Assembly (NCBI RefSeq): GCF_017309585.1
Contig: NZ_CP071321.1
Span: 3,988,001 to 4,052,000, forward strand
From: Nitrogeniibacter aestuarii
GTDB lineage: Bacteria > Pseudomonadota > Gammaproteobacteria > Burkholderiales > Rhodocyclaceae
Length of the DNA stretch: 64,000 bases
Reading direction: 5' to 3'
Shown: positions 49,312 to 57,861 of the stretch, in pieces
Position numbering within the stretch: the first letter of the stretch is position 1
Layout of the letters: each line of letters begins with the position of its first letter
The notes under the pieces: generated by a model
Database searches by the model: none
Told to the model about the DNA's origin: nothing
The model's input: only the letters and a program-made list of their open reading frames with translations
Program-made: the position numbers and the translations under genes

Positions 49312-51149
49312 TGGAAGAATTCGTCGGCGGTCTGTGGCACCGCTTCATCACCCGCGCCGCGCGGCAGACCTACCCCGAGGCGGCTGTCTCTCTCAGCGAA
49401 GTGGAGCGCATGGCAGGGGTCATGTTCCGCGCCTTCGGTGGCGACCCCGGCCTGCGGGTCACCGCCGCCGCCCATGAACACCACGGCGCCCGCCGCCGCT
49501 GGCTGGCCCGCGTCGCCCATGTGGACGACACCGTGGCCCATGCCCGGCGCGACGCCCAGACCCTGAGCCTGCCACCGTCGCTCGACCTGTTTCCCGACAA
49601 GACCGCCAACCGCGACCTCTACCTGTGGCTCATCGCCCAGGCCGCCGCCACCCATGAAGGCAACGCCGCGTGGATCGTCGCCTGCCAGCAGGCCACCGTG
49701 AGCACGCTGGCGCGCTTTCCGGGCATGCGGCCCCGCTACCAGCGACTGGTCGATGCGGTGCTGGCCTTGCGGCTGCCCATCGACAAGATGCCGGCTGACG
49801 AAGCGGCGGCCGAAGCCGCCATCCGCCAGGCACTCACCGAGCCCGGTTCGGTCGATCACCTGCCCGCGGCGAAACATCCGCCGCAGCCAGTGCCGCTCTG
49901 GATGTATCCCAGCCCGGCCGCGCAAGAAGCGGCACCACGCCGGGCCGACAGTGATCTCGATAGCGACGACGGCGCCGAATCGGGCGACTCCCAGGACGCC
50001 AGCCAGAAGCGCCGCAAGGCCAAGCGCGAGGACGCGCCCACCGGCCACAACGCGCTGATCCTGCCCTTCCGCGCCGAGAGCCTGCTGTCCTTCGGCGAGT
50101 ATGTGAAGGTCAATCGCGGGCTGGACGACGACCCCGAGGCCAACGCCGGTTTCGCCGACGACTTGGACGAGATCGCCATCGCCAACGACGGCCAGCGCAC
50201 TGCATCGAAAGTCCGCTTCGATCTCGACCTGCCCTCGGAGGCGGTGGATGACATCCCCCTGCGCGAGGGCATCCTGCTGCCCGAGTGGGACTGGAAGCAA
50301 CGCGTGCTCAAACCCGACCAGTGCAGCCTGACGGTGCTCGAACCCAAGGACGCGGCCCCCTGCACCCTGCCGGACCGCCTCGCCCGACCGGCCCGCAAGG
50401 TGCGCCGGCAGCTCGAAGCCATCGCCCCGGGCCGTCGCTGGCTGCGCAATCAGCCGGATGGCAGCGAGGCGGACATCGACGCCTGCCTGCGTGCGATGGC
50501 CGACCACAAGGCCGGTCACCGGGTGGGCGAGCTGGCGTCTTATCTGGCCTGCGAACGACGCGAGCGCGACCTGGCCACACTGGTGCTGGCGGATCTGTCG
50601 ATGTCCACGGATGCGTGGGTGGATAACGAGGCCCGCGTCATCGACGTGATCAAGGACAGCCTCATGCTGTTTTCCGAAGCGCTGGCCGCCATCGGCGACC
50701 GCTTTGCGCTTTACGGCTTTTCCTCGCGTCGGCGCGACCACATCCGCTTCTCACGCATCAAGGATTTCGCCGAGCGCCACGGCCCCAATGTGCTCGGCCG
50801 CATCCACGCCCTGCGCCCCGGCTACTACACCCGCATGGGCGCCAGCATCCGTCAGGCCACGCACATCCTCCAACGCCACCCGGCCGCTCTGCGCCTGCTG
50901 CTGATCCTCTCGGACGGCAAGCCCAACGACCTGGACCACTACGAGGGGCGCTACGGCATCGAGGACACCCGTCACAGCCTCATCGAAGCACGCAAGGCCG
51001 GCCTCAAGCCCTTCTGCGTGACCATCGACAAGGAAGGCGCCGGCTACCTGCCGCATCTGTTCGGCCCCGACGGATTCATGGTGGTGCGCAAGCCTTCGGA
51101 GCTACCACTGGTGCTGCCGAGGCTGTACTCGCGGCTCACGGAAGATTGA
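49311..51149 (+). CDS. norD: NorD, VWFA-domain protein for NO reductase activation
   Basis: The 612-residue soluble protein has a C-terminal von Willebrand factor A domain. The MIDAS-type Leu-Ala-Asp-Leu-Ser-Met-Ser-Thr lies at about 425-432, and Leu-Ile-Leu-Ser-Asp-Gly-Lys-Pro-Asn-Asp-Leu-Asp at about 544-555. An acidic low-complexity linker (Asp/Ser/Glu-rich) is at about 215-245. NorD partners with NorQ to insert iron into NorB. Length is usual for NorD. ATG 49311 shares its A with the preceding stop (TAATG), with AGGAGA 8-13 nt upstream. Confidence 0.93.
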   Translation: MEEFVGGLWHRFITRAARQTYPEAAVSLSEVERMAGVMFRAFGGDPGLRVTAAAHEHHGARRRWLARVAHVDDTVAHARRDAQTLSLPPSLDLFPDKTANRDLYLWLIAQAAATHEGNAAWIVACQQATVSTLARFPGMRPRYQRLVDAVLALRLPIDKMPADEAAAEAAIRQALTEPGSVDHLPAAKHPPQPVPLWMYPSPAAQEAAPRRADSDLDSDDGAESGDSQDASQKRRKAKREDAPTGHNALILPFRAESLLSFGEYVKVNRGLDDDPEANAGFADDLDEIAIANDGQRTASKVRFDLDLPSEAVDDIPLREGILLPEWDWKQRVLKPDQCSLTVLEPKDAAPCTLPDRLARPARKVRRQLEAIAPGRRWLRNQPDGSEADIDACLRAMADHKAGHRVGELASYLACERRERDLATLVLADLSMSTDAWVDNEARVIDVIKDSLMLFSEALAAIGDRFALYGFSSRRRDHIRFSRIKDFAERHGPNVLGRIHALRPGYYTRMGASIRQATHILQRHPAALRLLLILSDGKPNDLDHYEGRYGIEDTRHSLIEARKAGLKPFCVTIDKEGAGYLPHLFGPDGFMVVRKPSELPLVLPRLYSRLTED

Positions 51150-51281
51150 ACGCTGACTGACGCCCGGTGTGCGGGTCGCGTCGTCGGCTTTCTTTACAAA
51201 ACATTGTGCCGCTGCGTTGCGGCAAGCGGTTGCGCACGGCAACTTATTGATTTTTCGTAAATAAAAACCCAAACAGTTCAT

Positions 51282-51297
51282 TGGCATGGAGTATGCC
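51282..51297 (+). promoter_or_regulatory. Sigma-54-like promoter for the PEP-CTERM gene
   Basis: TGGCAT-N5-ATGCC has GG (51283-51284) and GC (51295-51296) 10 bases apart. The expected transcript start is about 51308, 67 nt before ATG 51375. PEP-CTERM genes in related bacteria are often sigma-54 dependent. Confidence 0.5.
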
Positions 51298-51374
51298 TTC
51301 TCCAGCGATAGATTCTTCGTTCGCCCGAATACGTGCTTTCGGGCGTCAGAAAACGCCAACTATCGGAGACAACA

Positions 51375-52229
51375 ATGCACCCGACGATTCGTCATCTCGC
51401 TGGCCTGGCTTCGCTGCTTGTCATGGGCTCCGCTCACGCCGTGGCCATCAGCTACACCGACTTTTCCGACCTGTCCGCATTCCAGCAGAACGGCTCAACG
51501 GCCGCCATTGCTGATCCGACCGTCGACAACCTCGGACGCAGCGTCCTGCGCCTGACCAACAGCACCAGTCAGAGCGGTAGCGCATTTCTCACCAACACCA
51601 TCAGCCTGGCGAACAATGCCTCCTTCAGCACGGCATTCTCGTTCCGCATCAGCAACCCGCTCGGCATCAGCGACGCAGATGGACAAGGGGCCGACGGTAT
51701 CGTCTTCGTGGTTCAGACAGTCTCGAATACGGCTGGTGGCGTGGGCGGCGGCATCGGTTACACCGGGATCGGAAACAGCCTTGGCGTCGAATTCGACACA
51801 TGGATGAACGGCGGCGGTTTCAACGACCCCGATGGCAATCACGTGGGCATCAACCTGGGCGGCGCATTCAATGGCCCGACCGCATCCGTTGCGACACGCA
51901 TGAACGACGGCGACGACTGGTATGCCTGGGTTGACTACAACGGAGCAACCAATGTCATCGAACTGCGCCTGGCAATGGACGCAGTGCGGCCCAGCGACGC
52001 CCTTGTGAGCCGGACAGCCGACCTGGCCGCCGTGCTCGGCACGACTGACGCATACATCGGTTTCACCTCCGGCACCGGCGCCGCCGGCGGGTATCACGAC
52101 ATCGTCAGCTGGCAGTTCGTGGATGATTTCCAGCCGATTGGCGGTAACAACAACGTACCCGAGCCGGCCACGCTCGCCCTCCTGGGCCTCGGCATCGTCG
52201 GCATTGCGTCGATGCGCAAGCGCCGCTGA
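51375..52229 (+). CDS. PEP-CTERM sorted lectin-like protein
   Basis: The 284-residue exported protein has a signal peptide (residues 1-23, Ala-His-Ala) and a beta-rich domain with the L-type lectin/ConA-like pattern (Ala-Phe-Ser-Phe-Arg-Ile, Gly-Ala-Asp-Gly-Ile-Val-Phe-Val-Val-Gln, Val-Glu-Phe-Asp-Thr-Trp). It ends in a PEP-CTERM tail with Val-Pro-Glu-Pro-Ala-Thr-Leu, a hydrophobic stretch and a final basic Arg-Lys-Arg-Arg. Exosortase (EpsH) cleaves such tails during export to the cell surface or matrix. The exosortase gene is not in this window. GGAGA precedes ATG 51375. Confidence 0.9.
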   Translation: MHPTIRHLAGLASLLVMGSAHAVAISYTDFSDLSAFQQNGSTAAIADPTVDNLGRSVLRLTNSTSQSGSAFLTNTISLANNASFSTAFSFRISNPLGISDADGQGADGIVFVVQTVSNTAGGVGGGIGYTGIGNSLGVEFDTWMNGGGFNDPDGNHVGINLGGAFNGPTASVATRMNDGDDWYAWVDYNGATNVIELRLAMDAVRPSDALVSRTADLAAVLGTTDAYIGFTSGTGAAGGYHDIVSWQFVDDFQPIGGNNNVPEPATLALLGLGIVGIASMRKRR

Positions 52230-52249
52230 GCGGCAACCTGCTTTGGCAG

Positions 52250-52275
52250 AACAACCCCGCTACTGCGGGGTTGTT
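52250..52275 (+). terminator. Rho-independent terminator of the PEP-CTERM gene
   Basis: An 11-bp stem (AACAACCCCGC at 52250-52260 with GCGGGGTTGTT at 52265-52275) has a 4-nt loop and a T-rich tail, 21 nt past the stop. Confidence 0.9.
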
Positions 52276-52424
52276 TGTCTGGTGCGCTTCGTGAGCGGAA
52301 AGAACCGTGGCACATCGCACGTGTAGGACACGCGCCTACGACGCCTTCATCCTCGGCCTACGCGCAGCGTCATCCGGGTGAGTTAGCCTTGCACTGAGAT
52401 ATCGTCGCAAGGAATCAGCGTTCC

Positions 52425-53687
52425 ATGGATCAGGCAGTGCTCGAACCGGTCAGGCCCTTTTCGCGTCGCCCTCAGGTGGATGAAGGTCTTGCCGTGCTCG
52501 AGTATCACCGCAAGTGGATGCAGCATTGCGGCTACGCCCTGTCCGACGACAACGCTGCCCGGCTGTTGATTGACGGCCCGTCCACCTACGACGCCATGTT
52601 CGACGCGGTCAGCCGAGCCAAGTGTTCGGTCGACGTGGAGAGCTACATCTTCGAGAACAAGGGGCCGGGTGAAACGCTCGGCAACCTGCTCATCGAGCGT
52701 GCCCGAGCGGGCGTGAGCGTGCGCGTGCTCTACGACAGCGTGGGCAGCTTCGAAGTCGATGACGCCTTCTTCGAGCAACTCGAAGCCGAGGGCATCACGG
52801 TGTGCGAGTTCAACCCGATCCGCCCGTGGCGACGCCTCACCGGCCTGCTCGATATCAACCACCGCGACCACCGCAAGGTGATGATCATCGACGACACGGT
52901 GGCCTTTGTGGGCGGGGTGAACATCAGCCATGTTTACTCTTCGTCATCCATGAAACTGAAGCGCGCCAAGAAGGTGCGTGGACGCGGCGGCTGGCGGGAC
53001 ACCCACATGCGACTGCGCGGCCCGGCCGTCACCGAGCTGGCCAGGGCCTTCGATGCCAACTGGGATGCTCAGGGCTGCAGCAACGCCCGGGAACGCCCGG
53101 CCTGCGATCCGGCCACCGATTGCGACACGGAGGAGTGTGCCGCTGCCGTTGGTATCGTGGCGTCCAACGCCGATGAGGGCGACAGCCCCATCCGCGCGTT
53201 GCTGCGTGATGCGCTGGTCAATGCGCGCGACTCGGCGCGGCTGACCATGGCCTATTTCGTCCCCGATGACGCCATGCTTGACGCGCTGGTGCGCGCAGCG
53301 CGACGGGGCGTGAAGGTGGAGATCATGCTCCCCGGCAACTCGGACTCGGCGGTGATGGCCTACGCGGGGCAATTCCACTATCAGAAGCTGCTCGAGGCGG
53401 GCGCCCGCATCTTCGAACACAAAGGCCAGATGCTGCACGCCAAGACAGCCGTTGTGGACGGCGTGTGGTGCACTATCGGCTCGTGCAACTTCGACTGGCG
53501 CAGCTTCCGCCACAACGACGAGATCAATGCGGTCGCCATCAGTCGGGATCTGGGCGCGGCCATGGAGGCCTTGTTTGCTGAAGATCGCGACAATGCCCGC
53601 CAGATTCATGCTTCCGACTGGCGCCGTCGCGGGCTGTGGCAGCGGTTTTGCGAGCGCTTCGTCATGCTCGGCGCCTACTTTCTCTGA
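52425..53687 (+). CDS. Phospholipase D/cardiolipin synthase-like protein
   Basis: The 420-residue protein carries two HKD motifs, HRDHRKVMIIDD (about residues 146-157) and HAKTAVVDG (about 343-351), with Gly-Gly-Val-Asn and Gly-Ser-Cys-Asn. It is paralogous to the lipoprotein at 14811-16262 but has no signal or membrane segment, so it is cytoplasmic or peripheral. Family reaction: phosphatidyl transfer, for example cardiolipin synthesis (ClsB-like). A Cys-rich insert at about 205-235 (five cysteines) is unusual. Confidence 0.85.
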   Translation: MDQAVLEPVRPFSRRPQVDEGLAVLEYHRKWMQHCGYALSDDNAARLLIDGPSTYDAMFDAVSRAKCSVDVESYIFENKGPGETLGNLLIERARAGVSVRVLYDSVGSFEVDDAFFEQLEAEGITVCEFNPIRPWRRLTGLLDINHRDHRKVMIIDDTVAFVGGVNISHVYSSSSMKLKRAKKVRGRGGWRDTHMRLRGPAVTELARAFDANWDAQGCSNARERPACDPATDCDTEECAAAVGIVASNADEGDSPIRALLRDALVNARDSARLTMAYFVPDDAMLDALVRAARRGVKVEIMLPGNSDSAVMAYAGQFHYQKLLEAGARIFEHKGQMLHAKTAVVDGVWCTIGSCNFDWRSFRHNDEINAVAISRDLGAAMEALFAEDRDNARQIHASDWRRRGLWQRFCERFVMLGAYFL

Positions 53688-53693
53688 GCCGGC

Positions 53694-54497
53694 TCACGCC
53701 AGGCCGATCTCCTCAAGCACCGGTTTCCAGGCGGTTTTCGCCAGCTTCCGGAACCCCTTGCCCTTGGGGTGCAACTCGTTGGACCAGTCCTTTTCCTGCA
53801 GGATGTTCCGGCTGTCCACCCGCCGAATGCGCACCGGGTCGGTGGCCACGATGGGCACCAGCGCGTCTGCGAAGCGATCGATGAGGGTTTTGACGCAGGC
53901 GTGACGCAGGGGGTCGGGCACGCCGGCGTCGACCAGCGCCGGCAACAGCCATCGACTGTTCTTGCCGAACACGCCCCGGCCGGTCGGAAACGCATGATCG
54001 TAGGTGTGGGTCACGATGCGGATGTCCGGATGCGTGCTCACCATGATGCGCCCGATCAGCAGCCGGTAGCTGGTGGCGATCTTGTTCATCAGCCAGCCGA
54101 TGGACTCGGGTTCGGCATCGGGTCTGAAGCACGCCGCGGCACTGCTCGCACCCCGGCAGTCCGGATTCAGCAAGGGGCGCAGATCGTTGAAACCGGCAAA
54201 GTCGTTTCCGGCGCCACTGATGAACACGGCCGACAGATTCTTGCCGTAACGGTCCAGCAGCATCTCGATGCGTTTCTTGTATTTGCCAAACATGTAGTCG
54301 TAGGCTTCGGCACCATTCTCGCCCACCGCGAGAATCACATGCCCCTTGTCGGCCACCATCCGGGCCAGAGGGTTGAGCAGGCTGCCGCCGGGCATGGGAT
54401 ACCAGAACCAGGAATCCCCGATCGCCAGAATCGTCGGCTCGACGCCCTGTTCGAACATGTCGTGAGCATTCCAGAATACATTCGGCGCAAGCGGCAT
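53694..54497 (-). CDS. SGNH/GDSL-type hydrolase
   Basis: The 267-residue protein has SGNH blocks. Block I is Ala-Ile-Gly-Asp-Ser-Trp-Phe-Trp-Tyr-Pro with the nucleophile Ser at about residue 28, block III is Gly-Ala-Gly-Asn-Asp-Phe-Ala-Gly, and the C-terminal Asn-Glu-Leu-His-Pro supplies the catalytic His. It probably hydrolyses an ester or deacylates a lipid or polysaccharide. There is no signal peptide. ATG 54497 is chosen because GGGGAG lies 6 nt upstream; an in-frame ATG at 54545 has none. It converges with the PLD gene (6-nt gap). Confidence 0.78.
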   Translation of the reverse strand: MPLAPNVFWNAHDMFEQGVEPTILAIGDSWFWYPMPGGSLLNPLARMVADKGHVILAVGENGAEAYDYMFGKYKKRIEMLLDRYGKNLSAVFISGAGNDFAGFNDLRPLLNPDCRGASSAAACFRPDAEPESIGWLMNKIATSYRLLIGRIMVSTHPDIRIVTHTYDHAFPTGRGVFGKNSRWLLPALVDAGVPDPLRHACVKTLIDRFADALVPIVATDPVRIRRVDSRNILQEKDWSNELHPKGKGFRKLAKTAWKPVLEEIGLA

Positions 54498-54682
54498 GGC
54501 GCTCTCCCCGTCCCTGACGCTATCAGCATAGACCATTGATTCCACATGTCATTATCAGTCCACGACAGGCAGAAGAACTCGCACATTCTCCAGGAAAAAT
54601 ATCCTAAAGGGCTTGAGTTAAAATCCGTTAAGCCGGCTGTGTGCGCCTGACTCAAGCCAGGGGCAGAGGGAGAGAAAACCAC

Positions 54683-56275
54683 ATGAAAAACAATCAACCG
54701 GTCACAAGTGTCGAACACTTCCTGCAACCGGGCCGCCCCATCGTCACCAAGACGGACCGCAAGGGCATCATCACCTACGCCAACCCGGCATTCGTGGACA
54801 TCAGCGGCTTCACCAAGGAAGAACTGGTCGGGCAGAATCACAACGTCGTTCGCCATCCCGACATGCCGGTGGAAGCCTTTGCCGACCTGTGGAAAACGGT
54901 GCATGCCGGCCATACCTGGCGCGGTCTGGTGAAGAACCGCAGCAAGGACGGCGGCTTCTACTGGGTCGATGCCTTCGTCACGCCCATCACGGACAACGGC
55001 CAGATCACCGGTTACATCTCCGTGCGCTCGACGCCGCAGCGCAGTGCGATTGCCGAGGCGGAGAAACTCTACGCCTCCATCCGCAACAAGCAGGCCAAGA
55101 TGCCCGCGACCGTGCCACCGCGCCCGGCCTCGCGCGATCATCTGGCCTTCATCGGCACACAGGCCCTGTGCGCGCCGCTGGCCATCGCTGCCGCCTTCAT
55201 GGACGGCACGCCGGCCATCGTGCTCGGAGGGGCCGCCGCGGCACTCGCGCTGGCCGCCGCCGCACTCGTTCACACCCGTATCTTTGCCCCGCTCGACGCG
55301 CTGAAACGACACATGTTGCGCATTGATGAAGGTCAGCTGGATCAGGCACTCGAACCCCGAAGCACCGGCGCGCTGGCCTCGGTCACCAGCCAGGCCGAAG
55401 CCCTCCGGGTGCACCTCAAAGCCATGTTTGCCGACGTACTGGTTGCCACCCGCGAGGTCAACGGCCAGGCCGTGGCCCTGGAAAAATCGTGCGCGGCATT
55501 GATGACCGCCAGCGACGAGCAGGGCGAGCGGGTCATGCAGGCGGCCGCCGCCATGGAAGAGATGAGCACGTCGGTGAACGAGATTTCCAGCAATACCGAA
55601 ATCAGCACCAAGGCGGCTCAGGATACCGAGACAGCGCTCGATCAGGCACAGTCCGACATCGAGAACGGCATCAGCAGCAGCAGCAGCGTGATTGCCGTGG
55701 TCAACAGCGCCCGCGATCAGATCGTCGAGATGGACGCCGCGCTGCAGAACATCGGCAACGTCAGCCAGATCATTCAGGAGATCGCGGAGCAGACCAACCT
55801 GCTGGCGCTCAATGCCGCCATCGAGGCGGCACGGGCGGGCGAGCAGGGTCGCGGCTTTGCCGTGGTCGCAGACGAAGTGAGGAAACTCGCCGAGCGCACC
55901 GCGCTGAGCACGGCCGAGATCGCCACCTCGATCGCCGAAGTGGGCTCCAAGTCGAACCGTGCGATGTCCACGATCGAAGCGGCTGCCAAGGACGTTCAGT
56001 CCGGCTTCGACCAGGTGGCCCAGAGCGCGGACAGTCTCAACAACATCCGCCAGGCCAGCCAGCGCACCACCGAGGTGGCCAAGGAAATCCGCTCCATGCT
56101 CGAACAGCAGGCGGCCGCGTCGGAAGACGTCGCCTCGGCCATGGAAAGCATTTCAGCCCGCGTTGAGCGCAATCACGACAGCGTCACCCAGGTCGGGACC
56201 AGCATTCGCGGGCTGACGCACATCAGTGGCGAGCTCAACGAACTGATACGTCACATCGAGAAATCCATTCAGTAA
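54683..56275 (+). CDS. PAS-domain methyl-accepting chemotaxis protein (Aer-like)
   Basis: The 530-residue receptor has an N-terminal PAS domain (about 15-120, Asn-Pro-Ala-Phe-Val-Asp-Ile-Ser-Gly-Phe and Asn-Arg-Ser-Lys-Asp-Gly-Gly-Phe-Tyr-Trp-Val). Two close hydrophobic segments lie at about 153-195, followed by a HAMP-like region. The signalling hairpin contains Asn-Ala-Ala-Ile-Glu-Ala-Ala-Arg-Ala-Gly-Glu-Gln-Gly-Arg-Gly-Phe-Ala-Val-Val-Ala. The layout is that of Aer, a redox/energy taxis receptor that binds FAD in its PAS. ATG 54683 has a GGGAGAG site upstream. Confidence 0.92.
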   Translation: MKNNQPVTSVEHFLQPGRPIVTKTDRKGIITYANPAFVDISGFTKEELVGQNHNVVRHPDMPVEAFADLWKTVHAGHTWRGLVKNRSKDGGFYWVDAFVTPITDNGQITGYISVRSTPQRSAIAEAEKLYASIRNKQAKMPATVPPRPASRDHLAFIGTQALCAPLAIAAAFMDGTPAIVLGGAAAALALAAAALVHTRIFAPLDALKRHMLRIDEGQLDQALEPRSTGALASVTSQAEALRVHLKAMFADVLVATREVNGQAVALEKSCAALMTASDEQGERVMQAAAAMEEMSTSVNEISSNTEISTKAAQDTETALDQAQSDIENGISSSSSVIAVVNSARDQIVEMDAALQNIGNVSQIIQEIAEQTNLLALNAAIEAARAGEQGRGFAVVADEVRKLAERTALSTAEIATSIAEVGSKSNRAMSTIEAAAKDVQSGFDQVAQSADSLNNIRQASQRTTEVAKEIRSMLEQQAAASEDVASAMESISARVERNHDSVTQVGTSIRGLTHISGELNELIRHIEKSIQ

Positions 56276-56358
56276 GATCCCGCAACGTCATATCACCATG
56301 GCGTGAAGAATCCGCTCGTCTAGACTCAGGAGATCGACAGTCTGGCAGGAGCGGATTC

Positions 56359-57495
56359 ATGGCCTTGCAATTCGAAGGAGACTTTCTCGTCGGGGGCGGT
56401 GCGCGCGAGCGTGCCACACCCAACTTCACGGTAGGCGAATATGCCGCGGCCGACGGCTCTGTGCGCATGCATCGCGAGGTGCTGGCGGCCGTTCAGATGC
56501 TGCGTGAAGCGCTCGGTCGTGCGGTCCGGATCGCCTCGGTTCGCGCTGCGGACGGCCTGGGCGCGGGCCGTCGTGGGCAGTTCGTCTGGATCGAGTCGGG
56601 CGACCCTGAAGAGGTCGCAAGCGCCGCCCGGGCGCTGATCAAGGATGGCACACTGGATCGCGTCGAGATCCGGGGTCAGCGCGTCTTTCTGCAGATGCCC
56701 GATGCCAACGCCCTGCCCGCGCTGGTGCCGCAATCGGCGCTGGAACGCGCCATCCAGGTGACCGCCGCGTTCGAGACCTCGGGCAACCCCTACCATCAGG
56801 TGACCGGCAATTTCGATGGCGCCGGCCTGTCGTACGGCCCGATCCAGGTCAACTTCGGCACGGGCACGCTGCCCACCCTGTTCAAGCGATTCGAGATGCG
56901 CAGCCCCGCCCTGCTCAAACGCTGCTTCGGCGATCTGTGGGACGAGTGGCAGTCGGTCATGAAGATGAGTCGCACCCGGCAGATCGCCTGGGCCGACGCG
57001 CTCAGCCGTGGCCGCAACAAGGCCGACTTCGACCCCGACTGGAAAGCGGCCTTTGAGCGCATCGGCGACACCCCCGCCTTTCGCGACGAGATGGTCAACT
57101 ACGCCTACGACGTCTACGGCCGCAAGCTCATCGCCGCCCTCTCGTGGCTCAACGGCGTGTGCCCGATCACCATTGGCAATTTCCGCTGCCTCGCCGCACT
57201 GTACGACCTGTGCGTGCAACAGGGCAGCCTAACAAAGGCCGACAGCGCCATCCGCAAGCGCATCGAGCAGGAACAACCCCTGGACGAGTTTCACCTGACC
57301 CGCATTGCGGTGGAGGAACGGGGTCGAAAAGCCAGCCCCCGCTGGCGGGCGGACTGCATCAGCCGCCGCTTGAGCATTCTGGAATGCGCCCCGGTCAGCG
57401 TGGCCGAATCCGGTCAGACCGCCCGACGCAACAACCCCCGCCTCTACCTGCTGCGCAATGCGCCGGTGAAGGATATGGCGCGCTATCTCCTGTAG
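56359..57495 (+). CDS. Possible two-domain peptidoglycan hydrolase
   Basis: The 378-residue protein is unusual. Residues about 22-118 begin Asn-Phe-Thr-Val-Gly-Glu-Tyr and resemble M15A-type peptidase/peptidoglycan-binding folds, without a clear zinc site. Residues about 130-310 contain Ala-Phe-Glu-Thr-Ser-Gly-Asn-Pro-Tyr and Gly-Leu-Ser-Tyr-Gly-Pro-Ile-Gln-Val-Asn-Phe-Gly-Thr-Gly-Thr, a lysozyme/chitosanase-like active-site pattern with Glu as acid. There is no signal peptide, so it would need T6SS, phage-type or other export. Neither family is certain. Confidence 0.6.
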   Translation: MALQFEGDFLVGGGARERATPNFTVGEYAAADGSVRMHREVLAAVQMLREALGRAVRIASVRAADGLGAGRRGQFVWIESGDPEEVASAARALIKDGTLDRVEIRGQRVFLQMPDANALPALVPQSALERAIQVTAAFETSGNPYHQVTGNFDGAGLSYGPIQVNFGTGTLPTLFKRFEMRSPALLKRCFGDLWDEWQSVMKMSRTRQIAWADALSRGRNKADFDPDWKAAFERIGDTPAFRDEMVNYAYDVYGRKLIAALSWLNGVCPITIGNFRCLAALYDLCVQQGSLTKADSAIRKRIEQEQPLDEFHLTRIAVEERGRKASPRWRADCISRRLSILECAPVSVAESGQTARRNNPRLYLLRNAPVKDMARYLL

Positions 57496-57861
57496 GTGAG
57501 CGCTGCCACGCGCGCTGGCTGACCGGGCTGCCATTGAAAACACCTCATGAAAATCCGTATGACGAAGGTGTTCTCGCAATCACTTCAAACACAAACCAGG
57601 AAAGTAGAGGGATTCCGGCGTAGAAGCACGGCATAACCCCTTACAAATCGGCATTACAGCAGCTTTTCGGCGAACTCAGATTTCAAACACAACATATCGT
57701 TTGTCATATTTCTTTCGTTGTAATCCAAGGCCGACATTCCTTTCTTCATAGCCCATTTGCTTACATTGAATCGTTAAAGATTTCCTTGGCATCTCCGTAA
57801 TCCGTCCACATTGAAAGTCATTCTCAAATGACATCGTCAACCCAGGACGTACTTCGGAAAC
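57496..57861. other. AT-rich intergenic region before the Roadblock/GTPase operon
   Basis: This 366-bp stretch has no gene on either strand and is clearly AT-richer than the flanks from about 57640 to 57835. It probably holds the operon promoter (candidate TTGCTT near 57759 and TAAAGAT near 57775, spacing not convincing). No FNR box or sigma-54 site was found. Confidence 0.5.
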
